From an uncultured Selenomonas sp. (GTDB lineage Bacteria > Bacillota > Negativicutes > Selenomonadales > Selenomonadaceae): a stretch of DNA of 14,689 nt. The notes under the pieces are model-generated. The model worked only from the letters and a program-made list of their open reading frames with translations. It searched no databases and was not told the origin of the DNA. The position numbers were made by a program, and so were the translations under genes. Below are positions 6,496 through 14,689 of this stretch, in pieces. Location: positions 1 through 14,689 of the forward strand of contig CALJPB010000244.1 of the NCBI GenBank assembly GCA_937981305.1, given 5' to 3'. Positions within the stretch are counted from its first letter, which is position 1, and the number at the start of each line of letters is the position of its first letter.

Positions 6496-9204
6496 CTACG
6501 CTTCTTCATTGAGATAGTTCTCCCATATCATCTGATACGCCGCCTCCATCTCGCGGATATAGTGCTCCTGATCCATGACGGGCGATGCCCGCATCCGATC
6601 CCGCAGCTCCCTGTGCAGCGCATCCAACAGGTCAAGATTGCCCGCAAGCGCCACCGCCGTCTCCACATAGTCCTCCATCCGCTCCGAGGCAAGCTCGGCA
6701 AGCCCGATGTTTGCGAGCAGACTGTAGGTAAAGCGCGTACTGTGACGCTCCGTATAGTAGGAAACGACGGGTACGCCCATGTAGAGCGCATCGCAGGTCG
6801 TCCCGCCCCCCGGCCACGGAAAGGTATCGAGCGCGATGTCCACATCCAGATAGCGGAGCATATAGTCTTTCGTCGGCTCCTCGAACATGACGCGGCTCAT
6901 ATCAAAGCCCAGCCGCCGCATCCGTTCCCACAGCTCCATGGCACAGCCAGACTTTCCCATCGAACTGTTTTTCAGCAGCAGACGGGACTGCGGCACGCGC
7001 TCCAATATTTCCCGCCATGCCGACAGCATCGTATCCTGCAGCTTCACATACTGATTGAACGTCGCAAACACGACATAACCCCGTCTGCGCGCGGGCGTTC
7101 CCTGTGCGGCGGGCAGATGCGTATAACCATTATAGCAGAACTGACTCGTGAGGCGCAGCAGTTTTTCCACATAAAATTGCTCGTTGCCCGCGGGGTCGCA
7201 GAAATGATCCGTCACAAAGTAGTCCACCGCCGGCAGCCCCGTCGTCGCCATGTAGCCCAACCCCGAGATCTGGACGGGTGCTGGCTTCCACGCAAGCGCA
7301 GCAAGCCCGGAATTCGCCGTATGCCCCGCGAGATCAAAGAGAATATCCACCTCGTCGGTGTAGATCTCCCGCGCGATCGCCTCCATATCGCACTGCTGCG
7401 GATGGAGATCCCGCCATGCCGTGACCAGCGTCCGAAAGAACGCCGTGTACTGATCCTCCTTGCCGAGGCTGTAGACATAGACCTCGAACCGCGCCCGATC
7501 AAATCCTGCCAAAAACGGCCAGATGAAATACTGCATGACGTGCTCGCGGAAATCCCCGGAGATGTAGCCGATGCGAATCTTGTCCTTGATCCGCCGCCCG
7601 CGATGGGAATAGCGCGGCACATCGGCAAAGAGCTCCCCGTATCCGCAGCTGCGCCGATAGACCTCCGCCGCCGGAAGATCGGCCCCGTTCAACTGAAACA
7701 GGCTGATCCCGTAGTAATAGCGGCGCTGATCGTCGCTGTCCGCCGCATCGGCAAACAGCCGCGCATACTCCGATGTTGTCTCCCCTCCCACGACGAGTTC
7801 CCCATACTCCGCACACACCTTGATCAGCGCGTCGCGCACCTCGGGAACGGCAGGCAGCCCCTCGGCGATGAGCGCCAGCCCGTGCTGTGCCCGCGCAAAG
7901 ATCTCCTGCGGCGTTCCAAACGGCTCCGTACGGAGCACCGACAGATAGAGACGCGCCGCCTCACGGTCACGTGAGACCCCCTCCGCCAGGAGCGCCCAGC
8001 GCGCCGCATACGTCCTCTCCCCCAGAAAGAAATACGCCCACGCGAGACTCATGCGCTGCTCCGGCGCGAGGCATTCCATGCCGTCCAGAACGTGTGCCGC
8101 AGAGAGCAGCGCCGTCCAGTCCCGCGCCGCTTCCGCGTGTGTGATCTGCGCCGCCAGCTCCTGTGCCGTCCGCCCGTCCCCCCGCAAGAGGAGTCGGTCA
8201 TAGGCGCGTTCGACGGCAAACAGAACGGTGCGCGCATCGAACAGATCGGAAAGCCGCCAATGCAGACAGCCATGCAGCTCCGACAGCGCCGCAGGATCTG
8301 CAAGCAGGCGGCAGACCGCTCTCGCCAGTTCCTGCACGGTACGCACGGGGGGGCAGCCCAACTGCGTCAGGACATAGGCAGAGGCATGGTCATATACAAA
8401 GGGCGCAGCCGTCAAAAGCGGCACGCCATAATCTGCCGCACGGCAGACATCCATGAAATCGACATCCATCCCGAGCACAAGATCAAGCTCCGCATAGGGC
8501 AGCTCCTCCACGATCTCAAGCACAGATGCCGCCGTCCCCGTCGCCGCGAGACGTGCAATCCCATCCTCCGCGAGTACTGCCGCGACCGCCGCAGGAAGCA
8601 GCAGACGGACGGCGGGCAGGCGCGGCAGAACATCGGTGAGAACCCCGATGAGCACGTCCCTTCCCTCTGCGGAACAAGCACCCGCGACTCCGACGGCAGG
8701 AACGCCCGCATCGCGCAGCGGCGCACGATAGGTATAGCGGTGTACGTGCACAAGCGGGGTACAGCAGCGTGCAAGAACCTGCTCCCCCGCAACGGTCGGG
8801 AGCTGTGCCGCGAGCTCTGCGGGACAGCCCGCAGCAAGCGAGACGATGTGCGGAGCGGGGCGCAGTGCCATGATGGCGCGTGCCGCCGCATCCGGTGCGC
8901 GGAGCGAGAGATCGACGAGGAGATCGATGCCGTCCCGCCGGATCGCCTCCGCCGCCGCCTGTGCAGAGAGCGTCCCGAGTTCACGCAGCGACACCTCCTT
9001 CGAAAAGATTTCGGTATCGCCGCCCGTCCCCGTATGATAGGCATAAACCTCGAACCGCTGTGCGTTATAGGCGGAGAAAAACATCGGCAAAAGATCGCGC
9101 GTACGCCCCCCACCGAAGTCTGCGGAGAGATAGCCCAGACGGATCTTTCTGCGCCTGTACGCCACGGCACGGGCTGCCCGCACCCTTGTCCTTTTATTCT
9201 TCAT
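6496..9204 (-). CDS. Two-domain GT41 (SPINDLY/O-GlcNAc transferase-like) glycosyltransferase
   Basis: A 902-residue protein with a duplicated GT41 domain. The C-terminal copy (about 542-902) looks active: KIRIGYISGDFREHVMQYF, the core FDLAGHTANSG (623-633), KPAPVQISGLGY, FNQYVKLQD with K721 in the place of human OGT K842, then DVDIALDTFPWPGGGTTCDALYMG and GVPVV. The N-terminal copy (about 20-340) keeps the scaffold (KIRLGYLSADF, FEVYAYHTG, DGIDLLVDLS, LRPAPHIVSL, YGVPLL), but GHTANS becomes LRAPDAA and the FP..GGGTT loop is gone, so it is probably inactive. Between them (about 345-535) lies a helical TPR-like region. The family transfers a sugar from a nucleotide donor to Ser/Thr in the cytoplasm; donor and acceptor here are unknown. 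ATG 9204 has AGGGG seven bases upstream. It starts 38 nt after the GT2 gene and overlaps the next frame only if the TPR gene starts at 6509. Confidence 0.88.
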   Translation of the reverse strand: MKNKRTRVRAARAVAYRRRKIRLGYLSADFGGGRTRDLLPMFFSAYNAQRFEVYAYHTGTGGDTEIFSKEVSLRELGTLSAQAAAEAIRRDGIDLLVDLSLRAPDAAARAIMALRPAPHIVSLAAGCPAELAAQLPTVAGEQVLARCCTPLVHVHRYTYRAPLRDAGVPAVGVAGACSAEGRDVLIGVLTDVLPRLPAVRLLLPAAVAAVLAEDGIARLAATGTAASVLEIVEELPYAELDLVLGMDVDFMDVCRAADYGVPLLTAAPFVYDHASAYVLTQLGCPPVRTVQELARAVCRLLADPAALSELHGCLHWRLSDLFDARTVLFAVERAYDRLLLRGDGRTAQELAAQITHAEAARDWTALLSAAHVLDGMECLAPEQRMSLAWAYFFLGERTYAARWALLAEGVSRDREAARLYLSVLRTEPFGTPQEIFARAQHGLALIAEGLPAVPEVRDALIKVCAEYGELVVGGETTSEYARLFADAADSDDQRRYYYGISLFQLNGADLPAAEVYRRSCGYGELFADVPRYSHRGRRIKDKIRIGYISGDFREHVMQYFIWPFLAGFDRARFEVYVYSLGKEDQYTAFFRTLVTAWRDLHPQQCDMEAIAREIYTDEVDILFDLAGHTANSGLAALAWKPAPVQISGLGYMATTGLPAVDYFVTDHFCDPAGNEQFYVEKLLRLTSQFCYNGYTHLPAAQGTPARRRGYVVFATFNQYVKLQDTMLSAWREILERVPQSRLLLKNSSMGKSGCAMELWERMRRLGFDMSRVMFEEPTKDYMLRYLDVDIALDTFPWPGGGTTCDALYMGVPVVSYYTERHSTRFTYSLLANIGLAELASERMEDYVETAVALAGNLDLLDALHRELRDRMRASPVMDQEHYIREMEAAYQMIWENYLNEEA

Positions 9205-9242
9205 ATCGTCGCCCCTGTTTTACAGCTTTATAACAAATATCG

Positions 9243-10763
9243 TCATTTATCCGCGCACGCTTTAGCGGACAGGGGCGCAGACACCCACGCCTCGGGTGAC
9301 TCCGCCAGACGTCCGATGCGTCGCCGCATCCGCTGTGCCTCGGGCGCGGCGGAGAGCTCCCTGCACGCATCCGGCAAAAGGAGCGCGAGCGCCCCTTGGC
9401 TCTCTGGGGCAAAGTCCGCCATCCGCGCCGCCGCCAGTGCCGCCGCACGCTCCATGTCCTCGACGAGGGATGCCGCCGCCGCCGCCGCATCCCCCGCCAG
9501 GAGAAACCGCTGCCGCAGCGCGAACTTCCGCGTGCTCCTGCGTTCATAGTAAAGGCTCGCACGCGGAAACTCCTCCGCGAGCATGACGGCAAGAAGTGCC
9601 GCATCCGCCTTCGGGTCAAAGATCCCATTCAGCGTCTCTACCACCGTCGCCTCGTCCGCATGGAGATCGTGCAGCAGACGGATGAGACGGCGGAGAGCCA
9701 TGGTCGAACGGGGATCAAGAGACAGGGCACATCCATACAGGTGCAGGGCCTCCTCTGTCTCCCCACGCAGAGCCGCCGCCACACCGAGATACACATAGGC
9801 GGTCGGGGCGAGAAGCCCCGAGAAGTCCCCCTCGCGATAGTATTCCTCATGGAGACGCAGCCCCGCGTGAAACGCACTGCACGCAGTCGTGAAATACCCC
9901 ACATCCCACGCATAGATCCCGTAGATCAGTGGGAAGTCCGCCTTCTCCGGGAACGCACGCCGCGCCTCCTCGTATGCCGCACGGATCATCGCATCTGCCG
10001 CCTTCATCAGGATGAGCGACTGGATAAGAACTGCGTGCGGACGAGATGCTGAGCCGACCGGTTGGTCGCTGCACTCCCGCGCGAGCTGCGCATAGTGCGC
10101 CGCCTGCGGATAGTCCTCAAGCGTATAGTAACAATCCATCAGATGATATTCATCGAGCTTTTGGTGCTCTCCGCGCGCACGCCGCGCCAGTAAGAGATCC
10201 AGATCACGCTGAGACTTCTCCTTGATGATGCGCGGCGAGTATCCCGTATGATAAAGCGTCAGGCCCCTTGCCGACACCATCTCACGCCCATCATCGCCGC
10301 TCAGATTTTCCAGATGCTCGTGGATGCTACCCACAAAGCGGATGTGCGGTGCGCGGCGGAAGATGCGCTGCACCTCTGCCGTCGTTCCGAGCAGCGCCCC
10401 TGTATCCATGTCGATGTTGACGAGGTGAACGATAAATCCGTCGAACGTCGGTCGTCCGGCGTACTCCTCGATCAGAGGGCGAACGTGCGGCGCGGACTCC
10501 TCCGTAAAGTATTCATCCGCATCGGGAAAGACCACCCAGTCCCCCGACGCCCGATCGAGCGCAAAATTCTTCGCCGCCGCAAAATCGTTGATCCAGTCGA
10601 AGTGAAATACCTGCGCTCCGCCCGCACGCGCGATCTCCACCGTCGCATCCGTCGAGCCCGTATCGACCACGATCATCTCATCGGCAAAGACGCGCATGGA
10701 GGCGAGCCAGCGCGGCAGATTTTCCGCCTCATTCTTCGTGATGACACACGCCGAAATCTTCAT
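9243..10763 (-). CDS. GT2 family glycosyltransferase with C-terminal TPR region
   Basis: A 506-residue protein. The N-terminal GT2 domain begins [20 protein letters not shown], followed by [14 protein letters not shown] (32-45, nucleotide-sugar binding), [13 protein letters not shown] (57-69) and the metal-binding DADEYF (81-86), then IHE (147-149) and HTGYSP (172-177), features shared with the three modules of the upstream gene. Residues about 200-480 are helical repeats of TPR type, including an Ala-rich run near 424-431 coded by GCC repeats. It should add a sugar from a nucleotide donor, probably to a protein or glycan in the cytoplasm; linkage and sugar are unknown. ATG 10763 is inside an ATGA overlap with the stop of the upstream gene and has GGAG eight bases upstream, so translation is likely coupled. 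The open frame runs further upstream to 10931, but that part overlaps the other gene and has no GT2 character. Confidence 0.9.
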   Translation of the reverse strand: MKISACVITKNEAENLPRWLASMRVFADEMIVVDTGSTDATVEIARAGGAQVFHFDWINDFAAAKNFALDRASGDWVVFPDADEYFTEESAPHVRPLIEEYAGRPTFDGFIVHLVNIDMDTGALLGTTAEVQRIFRRAPHIRFVGSIHEHLENLSGDDGREMVSARGLTLYHTGYSPRIIKEKSQRDLDLLLARRARGEHQKLDEYHLMDCYYTLEDYPQAAHYAQLARECSDQPVGSASRPHAVLIQSLILMKAADAMIRAAYEEARRAFPEKADFPLIYGIYAWDVGYFTTACSAFHAGLRLHEEYYREGDFSGLLAPTAYVYLGVAAALRGETEEALHLYGCALSLDPRSTMALRRLIRLLHDLHADEATVVETLNGIFDPKADAALLAVMLAEEFPRASLYYERRSTRKFALRQRFLLAGDAAAAAASLVEDMERAAALAAARMADFAPESQGALALLLPDACRELSAAPEAQRMRRRIGRLAESPEAWVSAPLSAKACADK

Positions 10764-13700
10764 CGTATCAGCTCCATCAGTTCCCTTGATCTGCGGTGCG
10801 CCCCGTCGAGGGCAAGCGCCCGTTCGAGGTACTCCTCTGCCTCCGTCCGCGCCCCGAGGCGCAGGGAGGCAAGTGCCATCGCAGAAAGCCCCTCCGCGCT
10901 CTCCCCCTCCATCTCCATGACAAGCGCCCACGCGCGGAGCATCCCCTCGCTACGCTCCGCCGCCGCAAACTCCGCCGCCGCCGCACGCACGACCGCCGCA
11001 CCGTAGCCCGCTGCCGCACGCAGAAACCGCTCCGTCTGCACCGCGTCTGCATAATGGATAAATGCCTCGCGCACGAGATCATATCCCTCACGCGTGTGAG
11101 GAAGCTCCACCGCATCCGGCTCGTCCCAGTGCCGCCAGAAATCGCGCATACTCTTTGGGAGCAGACCGCGCAGACGATGATAGAGTGCCATGCCCCCTGT
11201 ATCGTGCGTTCGTTCCAGACACAGTAGGACTTCGGGCATCGCACGCACATGACCCGCCATTTCCGCCACGAGCAGCCGCCCCGCCTCGATCAGCGGCACA
11301 TCCCGCAGACGCGCATAAATCCCGGGCGCGGGGATCGTCGCTCCCGTCATGCGGGAACATACGGCACGCACCTGGTCCGCCAGCGCACATCTGCCATAGC
11401 TGTCCGCAAACCGCGCAAGGTAGGAGAGTGCCGCCGCATCCGTGCCGCAGTGCTCGCAGAGTGCATCGAGCAGCTGTGCAGGAGCGTCCGCCGCGTGCAG
11501 CTCCGCGTAGACATCGAGCGCCTCCTCCCGCGCCGTATCGGAGGCGAGGGCGCGCGCACACGCCGCCTCCGCCGCAGACCTGTCGCCCGCCGCCAACAGC
11601 AGCCGCGCCCGCGCCGCCTGTACCTCGCCTTCCCATGCGGCGAAGTCACTCGCCTCCCCGCCCGTATCGGCAGGGCGTTCCGACAGCGTGACCGCACGCG
11701 TCAGCGATGCAAGCGCATCCGCCTCCTCCCCTGCCGCCGCCAGCAGCAGACCGAGACGACCGTGGAAATCAGGGAGCGCGGGAAACGCACGGCACGCCGT
11801 CTGCGCCGCCGCAACCTGCACCGCAAGCGGCACACGCTCCTTCTCCATCGCGTCGAGCAGCAGGTGATGGAGATGGCTCTGCCCGCCGATGGACGCGACC
11901 GATTCCTCCAGTGCCGCACGCGCATAGACGAGAGCCGCAGCATATTTCCCAAGCCCGTAATAGGTATCCGCGAGATAGCGGCAGTCCCCCGGCTGCAGCC
12001 CCTCCTCTGCAAGATGCCGCTCCATCAGCGCGAGATTGCGCTCGTGCTTGGCGCGGATGCGCCCCGCCGAATAGCCGACATGGCGGATCGGGAGCGCGAC
12101 CGGCTCATGAGAGACCGTCGGCACCCCGCCCTCCTTCCGCAGCGCCTCATGCACCCGCCCCGTGTAGAACAGACCTCGCCCCATGCGCAGGAGGCGGATG
12201 TGCGGCGCACGCCCCAGTTCCCTGCCGTCCGCATCCTCGTCGATGTGGACAATCGGCAGCAACACCGCATCCACATGGGGCATCGTCACATCCACCATCG
12301 CCAGATAGCCGCGCACCTCCGTCGGATCGAAAAAGGACTCATCCGCATCCGGAACCACCGCCCAGTCGCCCGTCGCGATGGCAAGCGCGGCATTGCGGGC
12401 GGCGGCGAAATCATCCCGCCACGCGAAATCCGACACCCGCGCCCCTGCCGCCTCCGCCAGTTCCCGCGAGCCGTCCCGCGATCCCGTATCGACGACAACG
12501 CGCTCGTCGGCATAGGAGGCGGCATTGTCCAGCCATGTCCCCAGATCCCGCCGATCATCGCGCACAAAGACCGCCGCCGTGATCCGCAGAGCCGCCGCCC
12601 GCGCCGCGATCCGCTGCCAGAGTTCTGTGCGCCCGCGCAGCTGCGCACGCATCTCCTCGGAAAACGAGGACGGCTCCAACCCCGTCTGTGCGCCTGCCGC
12701 CATGGCACGCTCCGCCGCCGTGCAAGCCTCCCCATACCGATGGCAGGCGGCAAGCGCCTCCGCATATTCCGCGTGCATCTCGGGCAGCTCGGGAAACGCC
12801 TCCGCCGCCTGCCGCGCAAGTGAGAGACGCTTGTCCCGCAGTGCGGGATGCGCTGCGTAAAGACGCAGCAGAATGCGGTACGAACAGCTCGCATAGACGA
12901 CCGGCTGCCGTCCGCGGCCGACATCGAGGAGCGCATAACGCTCCGCCATCGCCGCATCGCCGAGATTGTCATACGTCTCCGCAAGATACCGCCAGCAGCG
13001 TTCGGGCGCATCCGTGGAATCCATCTCCGCCAACAGAAACCGCAGGTTGCGCTCCCCCTTGGCACGGGTCAGCGCCTTTGAGTAGCCCGTATGCACGAGC
13101 GTCAAAAGTGCCGGATCGACCATGCAACTGGACGGCACAGCTCCGTCCGCCGTCCGCAGCTCCTCGTGAATCCGCCCCACATAGCGCAGCCCCCTCTGCC
13201 CCCGAAAGATGCGCGGCGCATACGAATCGAGCAGCACCGCGCCCGTCTCCTCATCGATGTTGTGCCACGGGAGGAGCAGCACATCCGCCGCCTCCGCGTC
13301 CGCCTCGGCAATGACCGCACGCAGATGCGCACGCGTCTCTGCCGAGAAGTATTCATCCGCATCGACAAATACGACCCAATCCCCCGTGACACGGGCGAGT
13401 GCCGCATTGCGTGCGGCGGCAAAGTCGTCCTGCCATGGGACGTGATAAACCGCCGCCCCCATGGACGCCGCCACCGCCGCCGAGCCGTCCGCCGAGCCCG
13501 TATCAACGACAATCCGTTCATCCACCGCATCGCACAGACTCTCCATGGACTTCCTCAGATGTTCCGCATCATCGCGGACAATATAGCACGCCGTAATCCG
13601 AAGCCCATCGTCCCGCACCGTATCCCTCTCCCCTCCGCAGGACTGCGCCCGCGATTCCGCCTGTATATTCATGTGTTCGTGGATCTGCGCAAGACGCGCC

Positions 13701-14689
13701 GCAACGCACCCTGCAACCGCATCGTTGAAAAACGAGGCGTCCGCACCGCGCGCTCCGCCCGCCGCATAGCGATCCAACGCCGCCGCAAGGTTCTCCGCCG
13801 CCTCCGCATAACGCCCAAGCCCGCAGAGAATCATCCCGCGCTGTGCATGGAAATCGGGCAGATGCGGAAACCGCGCAAGCGCCTCCTCCGCAAGTGTCAG
13901 CATCTCCTCATCGGGATAGCGGAGCGCACGCATGGACTCGATCATCTGATGATAGATCCTGCTCTCATTCCCGATGAAGCGATGATCGCTGTACAGAGCC
14001 TCCTTCGAGAGCGCAAGGGCACGCGCATAGTCCTTTTTCCCAAAATAGCAGTCCGCAAGGTAGAAGGCATGGCTTGGCGTCCTGCCGTGCAGCTCTGCAT
14101 CGCGTTCCAACAGGGCAATGTTGCGGCGAATCTTCTCCGGCCCGCGCTCCTTGCGATAGCCCGTATGCCCTGCGTCGAGACGCGCATCCGCATAGGCGAG
14201 AACGCGCTCCTTCCCGTCATCCCGAACGATCTGCTCATGAATCGTGCCCGCATAGTGCATCCCGACCCGCCGAAAGATCCGCGGGCTGCGCTCATAGACG
14301 GCATCCGTCCGATCCTCGGCCGACAGAAAACTGCAAAGCAGAATCATCAGGACATCCGCATCAGGTTCCTTTCGCAGCGTGTCCGCAATGCCCGCCCGCA
14401 CCTCCTCCGGATGGAAGAAATACTCGTCCGCATCAAGGAATATCACATAGTCCCCCGTCGCATGGCGCAGCGCCTCATTCCTTGCCACGGAGAAATCATC
14501 CTGCCACACGATATTGTAGAGATCCGCATGATGCGCTGCGGCTACCGCCGCAACAGCGGGCGCACCCGCCGTCGAGACAATGATCCGCTCGTCCGCCGCC
14601 GCGTGGGCGAGTGCGGGCCTGCTCGTCGCGGCGTGCGCGTGGGCGCTCGCCCGCCGCCGCGACCTCGCGCCCCCGGGCGGGCGGCGCGA
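10760..14689 (-). CDS. Giant three-module GT2-TPR glycosyltransferase, 5' end missing
   Basis: The frame stays open to the window edge, so the true start is outside; 1309 codons are visible. It holds three tandem units, each a GT2 domain followed by TPR-like helices, then an extra helical C-terminal region (nt about 11750-10760). Module 2 (from about 13606) has [42 protein letters not shown]. Module 3 (from about 12589) has [43 protein letters not shown]. Module 1 (14689 to about 13607) has DADEYF, GTIHEQ and HTGY, but where VDTGS is expected it reads VSTAG. Modules 2 and 3 look catalytically complete, so one chain could add two or more sugars. No signal peptide or membrane segment appears in the visible part. 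The stop overlaps the next GT2 start. The last roughly 80 bp of the window code for an Arg/Ala/Pro-rich stretch instead of the expected GT2 first strand, so that end is doubtful. Confidence 0.88.
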   Translation of the reverse strand, partial: SRRPPGGARSRRRASAHAHAATSRPALAHAAADERIIVSTAGAPAVAAVAAAHHADLYNIVWQDDFSVARNEALRHATGDYVIFLDADEYFFHPEEVRAGIADTLRKEPDADVLMILLCSFLSAEDRTDAVYERSPRIFRRVGMHYAGTIHEQIVRDDGKERVLAYADARLDAGHTGYRKERGPEKIRRNIALLERDAELHGRTPSHAFYLADCYFGKKDYARALALSKEALYSDHRFIGNESRIYHQMIESMRALRYPDEEMLTLAEEALARFPHLPDFHAQRGMILCGLGRYAEAAENLAAALDRYAAGGARGADASFFNDAVAGCVAARLAQIHEHMNIQAESRAQSCGGERDTVRDDGLRITACYIVRDDAEHLRKSMESLCDAVDERIVVDTGSADGSAAVAASMGAAVYHVPWQDDFAAARNAALARVTGDWVVFVDADEYFSAETRAHLRAVIAEADAEAADVLLLPWHNIDEETGAVLLDSYAPRIFRGQRGLRYVGRIHEELRTADGAVPSSCMVDPALLTLVHTGYSKALTRAKGERNLRFLLAEMDSTDAPERCWRYLAETYDNLGDAAMAERYALLDVGRGRQPVVYASCSYRILLRLYAAHPALRDKRLSLARQAAEAFPELPEMHAEYAEALAACHRYGEACTAAERAMAAGAQTGLEPSSFSEEMRAQLRGRTELWQRIAARAAALRITAAVFVRDDRRDLGTWLDNAASYADERVVVDTGSRDGSRELAEAAGARVSDFAWRDDFAAARNAALAIATGDWAVVPDADESFFDPTEVRGYLAMVDVTMPHVDAVLLPIVHIDEDADGRELGRAPHIRLLRMGRGLFYTGRVHEALRKEGGVPTVSHEPVALPIRHVGYSAGRIRAKHERNLALMERHLAEEGLQPGDCRYLADTYYGLGKYAAALVYARAALEESVASIGGQSHLHHLLLDAMEKERVPLAVQVAAAQTACRAFPALPDFHGRLGLLLAAAGEEADALASLTRAVTLSERPADTGGEASDFAAWEGEVQAARARLLLAAGDRSAAEAACARALASDTAREEALDVYAELHAADAPAQLLDALCEHCGTDAAALSYLARFADSYGRCALADQVRAVCSRMTGATIPAPGIYARLRDVPLIEAGRLLVAEMAGHVRAMPEVLLCLERTHDTGGMALYHRLRGLLPKSMRDFWRHWDEPDAVELPHTREGYDLVREAFIHYADAVQTERFLRAAAGYGAAVVRAAAAEFAAAERSEGMLRAWALVMEMEGESAEGLSAMALASLRLGARTEAEEYLERALALDGAHRRSRELMELIR
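11750..14689 (-). repeat. Three tandem GT2-TPR modules (coding repeat array)
   Basis: Modules of about 1 kb repeat three times within one reading frame, with boundaries near 13606 and 12589; the separate gene at 9243-10763 is a fourth copy. The matching landmarks are the DADE codons at 14423-14434, 13352-13363, 12338-12349 and 10512-10523. DNA around them is also alike (for example a shared TCCGCATC..tracts on the + strand), but the copies are diverged, so this is old duplication with divergence and not a recent perfect repeat. Confidence 0.75.
14610..14689. other. Very GC-rich window end of doubtful origin
   Basis: By my count 69 of these 80 bases are G or C, well above the neighbouring coding sequence, and the last 50 are runs of CCG, CGC and GGG. 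In the frame of the giant GT2 gene they give an Arg/Ala/Pro/Gly/Ser mix lacking the expected GT2 opening (ITAC.IV.DEA type). This may be an error-prone contig end or a truly diverged start. Confidence 0.5.

Noticed and set aside
6304..7974. A 556-codon + strand open frame, with similar long ones at 8092-9549 and 11249-12823
   Set aside because: All lie antisense to well-supported glycosyltransferase genes and show only Arg/His/Pro-rich sequence without recognisable motifs.
9205..9242. Possible internal promoter before the GT41 gene (TATAAA-like)
   Set aside because: No -35 box at the right distance, and the 38-nt gap fits simple operon spacing.
9473..9489. Run of GCC triplets that might be a phase-variable microsatellite
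   Set aside because: Triplet changes would not shift the frame and the run is short; it only encodes an Ala stretch.
10764..10931. Upstream extension of the 506-residue GT2 frame
   Set aside because: It overlaps the C-terminus of the giant GT2 gene in another frame, is Gly/Arg-rich, and the GT2 domain starts cleanly at ATG 10763 with a ribosome site.

Overview
The window reads as a chromosomal piece of a moderately high-GC bacterium that uses strong Shine-Dalgarno sites and consensus sigma-A type promoters. The long-form ribosome hibernation factor, the CspA-type protein and the large TPR-glycosyltransferases fit a Negativicutes bacterium such as Selenomonas or a relative. That placement is inference from gene content; there is no rRNA or marker gene to fix it. 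There are no tRNAs, insertion sequences, CRISPR arrays or phage genes. Apart from a 34-codon tail on the + strand at the left edge, every gene lies on the minus strand, so transcription runs from high to low coordinates.

Right part (about 14689 to 5300): a run of closely spaced genes that looks like a protein-glycosylation operon. It starts with the 3' 1309 codons of a giant protein built from three tandem GT2 glycosyltransferase + TPR modules and a helical C-terminal region. Next, coupled through an ATGA overlap, comes a single-module GT2-TPR protein. Then comes a 902-residue protein with two GT41 (SPINDLY/O-GlcNAc transferase-like) domains, the first of which appears catalytically dead, and then a TPR protein with a Pro/Ala linker. 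After these, at 5311-5571, is what looks like a frameshifted small gene ending in a hairpin. Together they could attach sugars to a secreted or surface protein (flagellin is the usual target of such sets), but no acceptor protein is visible here.

Middle part (about 5280 to 4190): two stress/growth-state genes, each with its own terminator. cspA has a perfect TTGACA-17-TATAAT promoter and a self-complementary leader. Long-form hpf ends in a strong 12-bp hairpin terminator.

Left part (about 4165 to 140): a two-gene unit, a PepSY-associated membrane protein followed 18 nt later by a PMCA-type P-type Ca2+ ATPase that starts at TTG. An extended -10 promoter lies just upstream of the first gene. 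The ATPase converges on the end of a probable radical SAM enzyme gene at the left edge.

Most unusual: (1) a glycosylation locus with four GT2 and two GT41 domains in three proteins, where both large proteins carry one degenerate and at least one intact catalytic domain; (2) a broken small gene at the end of that operon; (3) a cspA leader with two mutually exclusive folds next to its ribosome site; (4) the last ~80 bp, whose composition and coding content do not match the gene they interrupt.
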